Shown piece after piece: positions 43,670-57,300 of a DNA stretch of 64,000 bases. The position numbers and the translations under genes are program-made. The DNA is taken from NCBI GenBank assembly GCA_035222895.1, contig JAVYIG010000167.1, positions 414,501 through 478,500 on the forward strand, written 5' to 3'. How positions within the stretch are numbered: position 1 is the first letter of the stretch; the number at the start of each line of letters is the position of its first letter. The notes under the pieces are model-generated. The model was not told the origin of the DNA. It saw only the letters and a list, made by a program, of their open reading frames with translations, and searched no databases. Source of the DNA: Strongylocentrotus droebachiensis. Lineage: Eukaryota; Echinodermata; Echinoidea; Camarodonta; Strongylocentrotidae.

Positions 43670-45540
43670 GATGCCTAACTTTTAAACACATAAACCATTA
43701 TCAACGTATTTTTTGTTATGACTCTTTTCTTGAGTTTCAGCGCATTCCAATCAGACATCGAATTTTGAGATCTCGAAATTTCCAGATTCTTTGCTGATAA
43801 ACTTTCTAGTTAAAGTGACTCGGTAACATTGTTGAAGGTTGATTAAAAAATTCCTAATTTTGGTATAAAATGTTACCTTCTACTGTACTAACCCTCTGAC
43901 ATGCAAACAAAATCCTGAACAATTGTCAAACCACAAAGATATCTATGGTTTTCTTTGAAGGTGTCACTGTGCAACACCCTCTAACAAGTGATTAACAGTA
44001 AACTTTTCCAACCATTTTTGAATTTTCCCAACCGTTTTTCCATGAAAAAAGACATAAAACAGGCTATTAAAAATCTGTCGACACTTAAATGTCTGGAATG
44101 GTATATAGAGCCAATTTATTGCCTTGTGACGATTTACATTCACCTAAAATGTAATTGAATTGTAATAATATAGTTGGGAGAATTAAGGAATCGATCAGAT
44201 AAGTTTTTCCTAATTTGTATCATTAATAATGGTCCGTTTTCACTCAAATTTTCATATCTTTAATTGTACATCTAGCATTGAAGTCACTACCTCAGCACCA
44301 CTTTCTCTCATCTGAACCATGTTACCAAGTCCCTTTAATGAACCAATTTTGTAGTCCAAAACGTTGATGGTCATTCGGTACTAATTGAACTAAATACACT
44401 TGTGTAGAATATGAGAAATCATGGATCGAATATCACATTTCCTAATATTTTTTAAAATCTCGAAGAACTTTGGTCACCCCCTCACACATGTGTGAGTGTA
44501 CATGCGTGTACGTGTGTGTGTGCGTGTGATTGTGTGCCCTCGATTTTATGCCCGTTTATGTTTGTGTTGATTATAAATATGAAGGGTACTATAATGTGCT
44601 AAGGTTATGTCAATACATTTTCCATGGTAAAATGTGACAGTATGGCTTTACGATGCTTTCTATGTTATATACGTCGATTACTTATCAAAAAGTTCCATGT
44701 GAAAGAATCAGTTTTTTGTTATTTGCACGTTCTATTTATACAGAATGGATACACATGTTACATATACAAGGTGTTATAGTATTTAGCTCAGCACTTACTA
44801 AGAAGGTAATTTCTAGTATATTATTTAATCCTGACCATGAGATTCTGTGGTGTACACAAAGTTATTCTACAACTGAACAAAAGTGCAAAAAATCAAAGAG
44901 ATTCTGTATGGAAACATGTGTTTGAAAGAGAATCAGAGAAAGCATAGAAATACAATGTAGTAGAAAGGAAAATATACCAACAAACGGAAAATACATGTAT
45001 GACTTATCAAAAGGAATTGTTGAACTTCATTTGATAATTTGACTGATGTGTAAGTGAAATTTGATGATGTAGTTGTATACCTTTTGTGTTATTTGTTGAT
45101 TTATGTTAAGATTTATGTTCTATTGATCTGTAAGATTAGAATGTGAAATAAGTCCTTTAATGAGGCAATTATATCTCTTCCAATTATAAAAAATAAATAA
45201 ATAAAATCACTTTCATGCTTATCGCGAACCTTTCTGTTAAAGCAAACTATACCAAAGGCTAGAATGAAATCTTATTTTTGTTGTTTATAAACATATTAAG
45301 ATTTGATAAAGGAATTGTGATATAATTTTGAATTTATTTGGTACTACTTCTTTTTCATAAAGTACTATAAACTTGAAGTACTACTATTAAACTTTTAATT
45401 TACTTTTTACACTGATGATTAAAATCAAACTGACGATAATTTGTCAAAATATCATGATCTCATATTCAAGACTAGGCATATTAAAAGTCTAATTTTCTAA
45501 CACTTTCTTACTGGCTTAAAACAAATGTGATAAATGCAGA
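43670..45540. other. Spacer between copies 2 and 3, no gene recognised
   Basis: AT-rich sequence without a supported coding region. The part at 45395-45505 aligns with 12285-12405 (CAAACTGA.GAT, ATCATGAT.TCATATT, ACTAGGCATAT), so it belongs to the duplicated unit. Confidence 0.5.
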
Positions 45541-45552
45541 TGATTCAGTTTT

Positions 45553-46486
45553 ACACTGTCGCTCATAACGGTGGAATATTTTTTTTTATCCCAATTTATG
45601 GAATTATTTCAAAAATAAATTAAAAATACTAGATCTAGATAATAGTATACATTTTCAGATTTTATTGAATAATAATTTGCCAATGTGTATTTTGCGTGAC
45701 TGCTAAAAAGCATGTATATGCTACTATGTTTATCAACTAGGGGACCTATGCCCTTAAGTCATAAATGACAGTAATGAGGATTAATACCCACAAAAGGGCA
45801 CTTATATAGCACATCGACACGGTGTTGATCCTGGGGCCTCACAGTTACGAGGCCATTGCTTTGTCACTGAACCATGACTGTACGCAGCGGGGGCTAGGGT
45901 AGGGGGCAGTTTCCATAAATAAATAAAAAATACAGAAAATGCAAAAAGAAATCAATAATTTTATTGCATTTTACCCCGGTCTCCAACATAAAAAATCCTC
46001 TGTGTATCCACGCCTTGAGCCATAATGCATGGCCGTCCAGAGGATTTTTTTATGTTGGGGACCGGGGTAAAATGCAATAAATTATTGAAAATTTATTACA
46101 TTTTCTGTTTTTTTTTAAATTTATGGAAACTGCCCCCCTACCCTAGCCCCCGCTGCGAACAGTCATGGTTCAGTGACAAAGCAATGGCCTCGTAACTGTG
46201 AGGCCCCAGGATCAACACCGTGTCGATGTGCTATATTAGTGCCCTTTTGTGGGGCATTAATCCTCATTACTGCCATTTATGACTTAAGGGCATAGGTCCC
46301 CTAGTTGATAAGCATAGTAGCATATACATGCTTTAGCAGTCACGCAAAACACACTTTGGCAAATTATTATTCAATAAAATCTGAGAATGTATACTATTAT
46401 CTAGATCTATTATTTTTAAATTATTTTAAAAATAATTCCATGAATTGGGATAAACAAAATATATTCCACCTTTATGAGCGACAGTG
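45553..46486. mobile_element. 934 bp fold-back element with TA target site
   Basis: Nearly the whole element is one inverted repeat. CACTGTCGCTCATAACGG, CTAGATCTAGATAATAGTAT and the SINE-like block on the left are mirrored to CGACAGTG at 46486. The arms are about 460 bp with a short centre near 46015-46025. TA borders each end. It is the fullest member of the family at 6628, 22883 and 48717. Confidence 0.85.
46140..46285 (+). mobile_element. tRNA-like block within the fold-back element
   Basis: CAGTGACAAAGCAATGGCCT, an anticodon-arm-like GGCCTCGTAACTGTGAGGCC and a B-box-like CCAGGATCAACACCG occur in tRNA order. The other arm (45755-45900) carries the same block inverted. It may be a captured SINE head. 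Confidence 0.4.
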
Positions 46487-46489
46487 TAG

Positions 46490-48090
46490 TTTCATTTGTC
46501 TGTTCTCAAAATAGCAAAGGTTCTTCACTGTCTGTACCTGTGTTTTCTTTCTTTTTTTTTTAATTAAAGAACGTAACAAAATATGCTTAAAGTGATGTTA
46601 TTAATATTTCATTGTGTAATAAAAGTTTATAAAGAAATAACACAACGTTGTTGTAGCGTACACTTGCATATCCGTTATTGCAATTGGGGCATATTGAAAA
46701 CTATATTGTACTTGAGATGGTGGATATTTTACCTGACTGCTAAGAAAACATAAATGCTTGTTATATGTACTAGCCAAAATGTAAACAAAAAACAAAGCTC
46801 GACTTTCATGTCAATAGGCCCCTGTCGGAAAATATCTAGTTACGATAATTTCGGTTAAATAAATAACTTGATATAGCACGAGTGAAGCGTCTACATATAC
46901 ACTGTTTCCGCTCCCCCCTCCCCTTTATACAAATTAGCAATATCTTTAAGCAGGTATATTATACCTCATATATATATTTGTAAATTAATTCAACCAGTAT
47001 CAATATAAATCCTGGTTCCGCCACTGTGTACACACGTACGGACACAGTACGTTTCCAAATTTACAAGAAAGCGAAGTGATCGGGGGAAAAAGAAGACATT
47101 TTTAGTATGGTTATTTTTGTTGTTAACAAAACACACTTTTTCGATGTCATGTAATTGTAAGCAGGTACCTCGCTGCCCAATGCATGAAAACAAAAGTTAA
47201 ACATTCGGTCACCTTGTTCCACGATTATGAGGATATTCGGGCACCTTGCTGCCCCAATGTGACGATCGATATTCGGGTAACTCGCTGTCAAAATGACATG
47301 CTGGCACCACGTTGACGAATTATGTTGGTATTTCAGGTACTTCACTGCTTTTAATCATACTGTTTCTAAAAGTCACGATCGAGCGAAGCGAGCGACGAAA
47401 AAAAAAACACTTTAGTATCTTTTATATGCTTTTTTTCTTTATTTTTTCTTCACAGAATAGACATTAATTAAAAAATGGATCCCAAAATATTTCCTTAATT
47501 TTTCTCTCTCGCTGCACCCCTAGATGCTGGTCTACCCCAAATGCACTAAACTGTACCAAAAAAAGTCATGTGATTGTTCATTGCAAACAAAACAAAAAAC
47601 AAAATGACAACGAAATAATTCGAAAATAGGAGAGAAAAACAAAAACAATTTCTAACCGGAAAGGGGATGTCAGACCGCCCCCTTTTCTTGATAATAACCA
47701 AACTACCCATTTACCGTAGTTGAACAAATGTCACCATTATTTTTTGGTGTGTGTCTGTTTGTTTGTTAATACACTCTTTTCGGAACTCATTGAAAAAAAC
47801 ATACGGGAAAAGCAATCAACTGATAATTTAAATTGAATCACAGACAAAAATACAATAAATTATGAAAATAGTCACTGTGCACAGTCAAAACAGAGTTAAA
47901 AAAGTAAATGAACAGGTGGATGAACTTGTAGTGATGACGGTTTCTTGAAAAGATTGATATAGTGATACTAATGATAACGTACATAATCATAGTTGACATC
48001 CTCCAAAATGCAAGAACTGTGTTTGCCCTTGATATGTTGCATATTGTACAAGACAAGAAATAAATCACTAAAAGTAACATTCGGTTCTAT
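46490..48090. other. Spacer upstream of copy 3, no gene recognised
   Basis: 46617-46700 aligns with 13912-13995 (GTACA.TTG.ATA.CCGT, GGGCATATT). The rest is AT-rich with no supported gene. Confidence 0.5.
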
Positions 48091-48109
48091 GCATCACGAA
48101 AACGTTTAT

Positions 48110-48292
48110 GTCGCAAGGCTAAAGTTTAATTTTAGTCACCGTTGGGGGCCGTACACCTCTTTGAATACTGTTACCGTGATGTGTTATGATTGAACGGAAC
48201 ATTCCGCTAGTGGAGCAGGCCGTGGACATCCTTTCTAGCATTCGATCAACTGTAAATGATTTCATGTCACAACAAATCCAAAGTATAGCAAG
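48110..48292 (+). promoter_or_regulatory. Conserved 5' flank / probable 5' UTR of copy 3
   Basis: This block aligns with 15808-15956 upstream of copy 2, including the CACCGTTGGGGGCCGTA segment, and runs into the start codon at 48293. Conservation suggests shared 5' UTR and proximal promoter sequence; no individual site can be named. Confidence 0.35.
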
Positions 48293-48350
48293 ATGTTCAC
48301 GATTGACTACTATGTGTTGTTCGTGATCTGCCTATTTGTCATTGGACCAG
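48293..48350 (+). CDS. Copy 3 exon 1: start codon and signal peptide
   Basis: It reads MFTIDYYVLFVICLFVIGP, a hydrophobic secretory signal, ending in phase 1 before GTAAGT. Length equals that of copy 2 exon 1. Confidence 0.8.
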
Positions 48351-51300
48351 GTAAGTAAAATAAAGCTGTAAAAAGATATGGAACTTGTGCGAGCTGTGCT
48401 TTTCATATTACATACCTTACGTATAATTTAGGCTACCATCTGGTAAAATATTCTATCAAATGCAACCCTGCCAGCTGATCACTATGACTTAGCTGAACCA
48501 GGGTCGATTATGACTCCCTAGACCTAGCTATTAAGAGATGCAACAAAAACAGGGGGGGGGGCAGACCCCATCGGCTTCCAGCTTATGATATTTTGGTAGG
48601 ATGCACATAGGGTAAAGGACTCCATGCGATTGCAAACGAAAATTATGAAAAATTATGTATTTATGTATATATCACATGTATACATATATATATGTTTATA
48701 TACGTTCATTTATGTACACTATTGGTCATACATTTTGGATAATTTGTTTTACCCCCATTAATGGAATGATTTTGACCATGATTATTCCTAATAAATCTAG
48801 ATAATAGTTTACATTCTCAGATTTTATTGCATTTACGAGTGTTTGTTTTGCGTGACTGCTAAAGCCCGTGTGTGCTACTATGCTTATCAAGTAGGGGACC
48901 TACAGTAATGAGGATTAATGCCTCACAAAAGGGCACTAATATAGCACATCGACACGGTTTTGATCCTGGGGCCTCACAGTTATGAGGCAATTGCTCTACC
49001 ACTGAATCACGACTGAACGCAGCGGGGGCTAGGGTAGGGGGCAGCCCCCACAAAAAAGAAATAAAATGGAATACATTATCAATAATCCATTGCATTTTCC
49101 CCTGGTCCCCAACAGGAAAAAAATCCTCCGTACGGCCATGCATTATGGTTCACGGCATGGTCACACAAAAGTAATTGGACATACTTTAGTAGTACAGAAA
49201 GTTCAAAGGATTTGAAGTACTGACTGCTATTGATAAGTACTTCTTCTGTACTCTGGGATGTTTCAGGAATTGTGGGCATTGGCAGTTGCCCCCCAACACC
49301 GCCCCTTCCAGCCGCTTGTCATAATCTTGCCAATGACCAAGACAAGTTAGTGCATCGATCAACATGAATATAATATAATATCGTCATGTTTGGTTTAAAG
49401 GTTTACTTTGCCTGACTACTATACTAAGAAAACATGTGTATGCTTGTAAGAAACTACGGTATACCGACATTCGTAAGTCTGAGGAATTTAGGAATAATGC
49501 CTTGCCAAAGGGCACTAGCGAGTAGCGAATCCACTTGGTGTTGCCTCCTCACTCCTGAACAAGCCTCCTGGCTTTGATTATATGTTCTATGTTCTGACAA
49601 TATAGTGGCATTATCCCGGCTGTCCAGAACGCCAGCCAAAAGGAATTAAAAACTACCAAGATGTGTTTAGAATGCAAACTAGTTCTGAATTTTGAAATAA
49701 ATTAAGGCATAAGACATGAAGACAATGTTTATAATGGAAATGGGTGTGGGGTGAATGTTTGGGAGTTGAATCACCATGATAAAGAATAAAGAATGCATTT
49801 ATTCAAATTAGAAAATGACATAGTCATTCATACAAACAAATCCATAGAATTTGAATTTCCTGACCAGATTAAAGAATATTCAAGAACAAAATATCGCTCA
49901 TTAGATTTTGAAGACTTTTCGTTAAATGCTAGGATACAATGTTTATCAAACTTTTGAGTTGACGTGTCAACCCCCTAACCCCCTTCTCTTGTCTCTCTCT
50001 ATCTCAATCGACGCATGAGCTTAACTTTTTACAAGGGGCTACCACTGACAACTGCCAGTGACAAATTTGTGATTTTGGGTAGACAAAAATACACATAACC
50101 TTAGGAAAGATCCAGATCCAGATTCGCCATGGGGGGTTACGGTATTTTTCCCCACGAGCAGCTCTGTATTTTTTGGCGGATCAAGGTCCAGTCGATTTGT
50201 TGTCTGGGGGTCACTTGATATATTACATATTCAGTGGGCAGGTCGCATAAAACTGTTAAAACCAATTTTCAGTCCCAGTCTGCCCCTGGAATCATCAAAT
50301 AAGTTTGGTGTCAAAGACATGATGTAGACAAAACATTTTTTGCTCAAAATGTATATTTCACACACTACGTAACTCAATGAAATTGATATCAACTTGAAGG
50401 TATTTTAATTATCCATCTTTTGACACCAAATTCATAGTGATTAAAGGTTTTACTTAAAAGTTATCCTTAAAACCCGATGTAAACACACCAAACAGGTACT
50501 CAATACACGAATACACGTATATGCATACAGTTAATACACAATTAACAAATAAGAAAAATAAAACCTCTGAAATATTGTGTATCTGATAAAATCTTTCGAA
50601 TAAACAAGGTGTGCTTAGCTTATGCGGTAGTGACAGGCAAACCTATCTTTTCTGACTTTGGCCCTCCGCTTATACAAGAAACAAAAGGTTTAATCATGTA
50701 AAGACCAGTTTTGGAAACGCCCCCCCCCCCCCCCCTCTAAAAAAAAATGAAATAGGAGCTCTTATTACCAATCGTGTGAAAGAATATGTTTTGACTAATA
50801 CGTGATGATTCACATTCTGCCGGGAAACTGCCTACTAATTGATATATTTGGTATAATTGATATATATTATATCTATCCGGACTGGATAGATATAGGGTAG
50901 TCCCATATACACCTTTCTGTGTACAGTGCTTGTAACTTTACCAAGACTGAGCCAAATTTCTTATCATTTTGATGATTCCAGAACCTTGCAGTACACACCA
51001 ATACTTATATGATAGATGATCAACCTTTTCTGATCGATTCCACAACCTTTCTTTCGCAATGCAATCGCATGACCAGAACTGGTCTATACCTTTAATTAGT
51101 GGTATTGTTTTGAATTTAGGTTTAGGGTTAGGGTTAGGGTTAATATACCAGTTGTTATGATGTCCGGTTAATGTACCATTTAGGGTTATATATAGATGTT
51201 CTTTTAATACATAATAAAGGGTTATATACTTAGCTTTGCTCTATATACTTAGCTTTGCTCTATCCTTCCATACAGTGCTCAATGCCTATAGGCAGAGCAA

Positions 51301-54300
51301 TATATATATATATATATATGTATAGATATAGGAGTTGGAAGGTTAATCTTTATTGGTAAGAGTTATACAGACTGTTTCGCCAGAAGGCTCATCAGTAACT
51401 AAATACATTATACATGGCAAAGTTAAAAACACTCATGTGCAGTCAGGCAAGGATACAAAAGAGAGACAAATAATACCCGAGTAAGGGTGAACGCAATAAT
51501 ACAATAGTGGAATTAAGTGGTTTAAGGGTAAGGGGAAAGGTCATGGTGGTACGGGGGGGGGGAGGGGTTTAGCCATATTCAGAGAGTAGAAACTTTCTCT
51601 TATGTTTACATGTGGAAATGAGTTCGGTTCTAGAGTTTAGGATGGTGGATTTCTCAGCAGTGATGATGTGGTACTTTTCCCATAGGCAGAGATTGCAGCG
51701 ATTTGTTCTGGGTGAGTATGGTTGGGCGTGCCGGATGATTCTCCATGATATTGTGTAGGGTGTCCCGTCGTCTTTCAGCATCCAGGTGTGTTTGCTTAGC
51801 TCGGTCTGGTATCTCTTTTCTTGGTGGGTGAAGCTTGCTTTGTGAGTTGCATATCTGGCTTTGAAGGAGGTGGATGTTAGTCCAATGTAGTGTTTCTCAT
51901 CGTTGGGGGTCACAACCTTGGCTTAATAGACGATATTTTTGGTCCTGCATTTTCCTTGGAGAGGCCAGTCGTCTTTCTTTCTGCAGTTGCAGGTTTCTGG
52001 GTCTCGGTTGGGGTTGTGGTTGATGACTTTATTGTTGTGGGCCTTGGTTATGGTTGCTACATTACCCATGCAGCTGTAGCTGATCTTGTGTTTCTATTGC
52101 AGATTTGTTGTAGTTGGTGTCCATTTGGGAAGTGCTTGTCTACGAGAGCAAGGAACCTTCTGCAAATATTCGTCTTCGCGTGCTTGCTATATGGGGGGTT
52201 GAACCAGGTTATGTTGCGTTTCCGTTGATGCTGCTTCTTGTTGTTGATGTCATTGGCCTTGGGTGTGTAGGTTAAGTTGGTGTTGTGGCCGGCATCACGG
52301 AGTGCTTTTTCATACTCCGGTTTCGTGTCGTTGAATACCTCTGCGCTGCTGGAGATCGTTGATAGGCGGGTTTGTATGGAGTGCGGAATCTTCTTGGTGA
52401 CGGTTGGTGGGTGGTTGGATTCTACATGGACGTACAGCTGGGTATTGCCAGGCTTCGAAAATTGTTTGTGTTCTTTGCTATTGAGATCGAACGTGACATC
52501 TAGGAAGTCTACGACGGTAGAGTTAGCACTGGCTGTCACCTGGAGGCCTATCTTTCTGAATTTTTCACAAAGCTTCTTTTTTATGCTCTCTGCTGCTCTT
52601 GCTGGCTTGTGGACCATCATCCCTGTAAAGCCCGATGTTTTCCTTGGGCGCTATACTTTTGATCTCATACAAGATGAACGAGCCTACGAGCTCGCATGTT
52701 TCCGCGCCATCGTATGATCCCATTGTGACATCGAAAAGATCATCAGCTGTAGCCTTTTGCCAGGACATATTACCATGGAAGAGGAAGGTGTTCTTGGCTT
52801 GGAAGATGATTTCTGCTTCGGATGGGGTTATGGTGGTGAACTTCTTGGCGAAATGGATGGCTTTTTGCAGGAGTTGTCGGTCGATGGAGGGGTAGAAGTT
52901 CACAATGTCGAAAGATATGAACGTGGAGTTGGGTCTGGTTTCAATACTCGTGAACCAATCTATAACTGCGGTAGAATGTTTCCATTGGTTGACATTCGTA
53001 GCTGCTACCACCTCGGTGTTGATTCTTTCTAGTATTTTCTTGGAGATGATGACGATTTCATTTTTGCTTGGATTGATGAGTCTACATGTCGGGTGGCCCC
53101 GGAAGTTTTGCTTGTGATCTTTTAACGTTACATATGCGGGCTTCGGAGCTAATACTTGCATCCTATGTGAGAGATCAAGGTTGTCGGCGATCTTTATTGC
53201 TTCTATGTTGGTGGTGTTTTCTGATCGCTGATCTGATCTCTTGTATGCATCTGTGACGCTGTCTTTCATCAGCTTTTCGTACTGCTGCGGGGTGACATTG
53301 TAGTAGTTACTCGTCTTGTCAGCTGGTACAAGGATGTTCTTTTCGTTTCGGATTCTGTTTACATCTTTCTTGAGTACGTTCTGGAGGGGGGAGCTCAATC
53401 TGCGGAACTTAACCTCTTCAATCAGCCTAAATAAGTCGCCTTCGAAGTCTTTCAGCTGTGGGATGAAGGGTGGGGATCTGGAGCTTTTGAATCCATATGT
53501 TTCTTTGTGGTCATGCTTTGACTCTGGATTCAAGAAGAAGAACGCTCTCCAACGAAGTCTTTTCGTATATATGTATAGGCGTGAAGAAAATGGTGAAGAA
53601 ACGTGAGACGTAGCTGTACTTTACAATGTTATTACGAGCTTAATAAAATTGTAAAGTACAGCTACGTCTCACATTCCTAGACCATTTTTTTTCACGCCTA
53701 CATATTCTGGAACACCCGTTGTCATGCCAAAGTTGAGAATTCTCGCACTTGTGTATATATATATATATATATATGTACATTTATTCATAAATAAATGATA
53801 TAATATATATATTTATATTTATATCGAACCTATAAAACAGGTCTGGAAAGTCTCGTGGAAATGACTACATTGCGAAAGGAATTGAAAGGATGTTGGTTCC
53901 GTGGTTTAATCAAAGTTCCCTATTTGCAAAGGTTAGAATGATGTCTCCATACTGATTCAATCCCGACGCAATGTTTTAATCAGCCGAATCCATTGCTTAA
54001 TGGTGGCGCGGGTTTTAAGGGTTGCTGACGTCATATTTTGAGCGAGGGGGGGGGGGGGGGGGTAACTTATAGGCTTATTCGGTAAATTAGATAAAGAACA
54101 ATGCCATCGAGTGGGGAAGTCCTTCTCAGCGTAGATTGCCGCCCCTCTTCCTTTATATCCTCTTCTTTTAAACAAAATCTCTCTCCGTCTTGCATTTTCA
54201 TTTTTACCAGCTCCCAACATCCTAAACGCGACATTTAATCTGCTACGTATTTTGTATACGCCACTGTGTGATGTTTTACATCGAAAGGGGTGAAGTTCAC

Positions 54301-57300
54301 TCAAAACGGCCGACAAACCCTTCACCGTTAGGAAAAGCATTATCGAAATTCACTTATCTTACTGATGTCTTTAACAACACTAAAAATATGCAGAATATCT
54401 TGAACCGAATCTGCATTGTGAGTCAAAAGAAAGTTGACACCTAGAAAATTGCTAAATGTTTTAAAATCATCTATAAACAGTAAATTGTTATATATTTTAG
54501 GAAAGAGTGTTTGATCCCGAACCATTTAATATCATTTTTGTGTGGTATGTGTTCACGCTTGGATGAACAGGAAGCATTGTTTGCGAGAGTGCAAAAATCA
54601 ACTTGCGCTAAAGTTGCTTAGTGATGTTTGAATAAAACAATTGGGATTGGGGTATTAATTCGGTCTTTGCAGATCCAAATGAGATCCCTAATAACATTAA
54701 TCATGCCACACACATCAAAAACGGAATATCAAATATCAACGAACATTTGTGTGCGCGAGCGTGTGTGTGTGTGTGTGTGTGTGTGTGAGACCTTGCTTCT
54801 GCAAAAAACATATGCAATGCATCTCATTTGATACATTCAATGCATTCTCTCACTTTAATCCCAACATATCACATACTGTAGGCATCACTTTGGCGCAAGA
54901 CGTTTTTTGCACTCTCGCAAACAATGTATCCTGTTCAACCAAGCGTGAACACATACCACACAAAAATGATACCAAATGATTTGGGATAAAACGCTCTTTC
55001 ATGAGATATATAATAATTTACTGTTCATAGATGATTTTTAAAATGATTAGCAATTTTCTTGGTGTAAAACTTTTTTGACTCACACGATATAGTACATTGT
55101 TAGTAAGTGGGAAATGGAGGAAAATTCTTAATTCATTAAAAGAAAAAGAAAAAAGAAAGAAAAGAACTAGTCTGAAATAGTTACTTATTTAGTAAAGCTG
55201 GAAAAAAAAGATTTGTCATCAATTCTGTTGCAGGCATCTATGGTCAAGTGACTGGACCACCATCTACTGCAGTGGCTCGTGGAGAGGATGTATCATTAGT
55301 GTGTACATCTACAGAAGCTAACCCGACCTTCACATGGAATTATGTAACAGGAGATGTCCCATTATACATCGGGACTACCAGAGGTACAACTTTACCAAGA
55401 TATGATAACATAGTGTTACAGGAAGGAGGTACTGATGTACAGACGTCTATACTGGATATCAATGCTATTGAGCTTGAAGATGAAGGAGAGTATCTTTGTG
55501 GTACTATTACAACAACAGGTACATCTAATACAGTGGTGACTGTAGAAGGTAAGAACTACTGCATAAACTATCTTCGAAGGAAACAAAACTAATACATGGA
55601 GTGTGCCTTTTCAATACTATTGCTTTAAAAATGTGGGCAGCAGTAAAAATGTATGAATATCGTTATCAATCAAAAAATTATAAACATAGTTTAATACGTT
55701 CATGTAGCTTTCTTGTTGTCATGTATGCATGTAGATTGCAAGATAAACTATTTCATTGAAGATCAGTCATGCCCTGTGGTATCCATGTACATGTACATGT
55801 CACAATATCGATGGTAAATGAAAATGATGGTTGTGTAAAATTTTTGTTTTTTAACTGCAGCTCTTCGAGATTATCAATAAAGACATTTTTATTTAATATT
55901 TAATAAATCTCCTTTTACCATACTTTGAAATCACATTTTTGTCAAGTACCTTCATCTAGCACAGCTATTTTGTTGGAGGAAACTTTTGCTATCTCATGTT
56001 ATTTGGAGGAAAAAAAAAGAAAAAAAGAAAACCACTGTCAAAATTCACTCATTATGTGGCATTAGACTTCAGGGGGTCTGGACTACTCATGAAAATCAGG
56101 ACTTCCCTTTGTTTATAGTACATTTTGTTTCATGTAGGCTTTTAACAAAGCTAACACTCTTTATTTTCTATATTTTTTTCCTGGAAAAAAGTTGGCTCGG
56201 CTTCATCGGAAATGGATCTGATCAGTATTGATAACTTTGCCAACTACCAGGCTACATGTGATGCTATAGGAAGTAAACCAGAAGAAACTATTACATGGGT
56301 CTTAGATGGTGTAACACAGACTGATGGCATAGTGGAAACAGACCCAGGTACTTCAGCTGATCCTCTATTCGATAAGAGGAGTGTGTTCACATTTCCAGCA
56401 TCACTAGATAACTACAATGTATTGTTAGTCTGTCAGATCGGTGGTCATCAGGCGCCCGGCCTTGGTAGAAATGAATCAGGATTTGTAGATGTTCAGAGTA
56501 AGTAAAACCTGCTTTAGCAATAACCTGTTTAGAAATACCGCAGGCCATATCAGTTGTTTCCCTTGAAAAATATTTCCAATTAAAACCTTTCTATAAAGAC
56601 CGCTAGCTATGCAAACTAGTGCTTTTCTTGTCTCCCTTTAGTGTCTTTATAGAGAGGTTTTACTGTTTATCTTTCTTCTTTCTTTCTTTCTCTTTCTTCT
56701 TCATATCTGTAATGATGTGTCAAAGTCTAAAGCACCAAACTGCAGCAGTCTAATCAAGAAATACAATTATGGTTTTAGGACTGTAGGTACACCACTACAC
56801 TCCTGTACATACATGCATACCTACTTGTAGGTAATTAGTAGACATCCGTGTAGTGACTAGTACTGGAAGGTACTATTATCCCATGCAGATTGTTTGTATT
56901 TTTCCACATTCCGTGTTCATGTCAGATTTTCAGTTCATGTAAAAGCTCAGGTATCATTGAATTGATCTTTTTAAAGTGCAAGTAACATAAAGAAATGTTA
57001 TATGATAAACTTTACTTTAACACTTTGGTCTTTATTCTACTAATTTAGGTAAACCTGACCTTGATTCTAAGGTCACAAAGGATTTTTTTTATAGATCTTA
57101 GATTGAATTCATTCGATCTAATTTGGAACAAAAGCTTAAGCCCAGCATTAGGTTTATTTGTTTAGTAGAATACGGCCTTTTGTAACATGTCTTTCTGCAT
57201 TTTAGAGTGATTTTCTATTTTGCACGAAGAAATGTCCGGTACATTATATTGCAGTTTCAAATTCCCAGTTTTTAGTGTGCCTGCAATTCACAACTGGAAA

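Noticed and set aside
46140..46285. Functional tRNA gene
   Set aside because: A- and B-box-like motifs and an anticodon-like arm are present, but there is no complete acceptor stem and the block is repeated within fold-back elements.
51890..53606. Plus-strand frames opposite the Penelope-like element
   Set aside because: They are antisense shadows of the reverse transcriptase and endonuclease frames.
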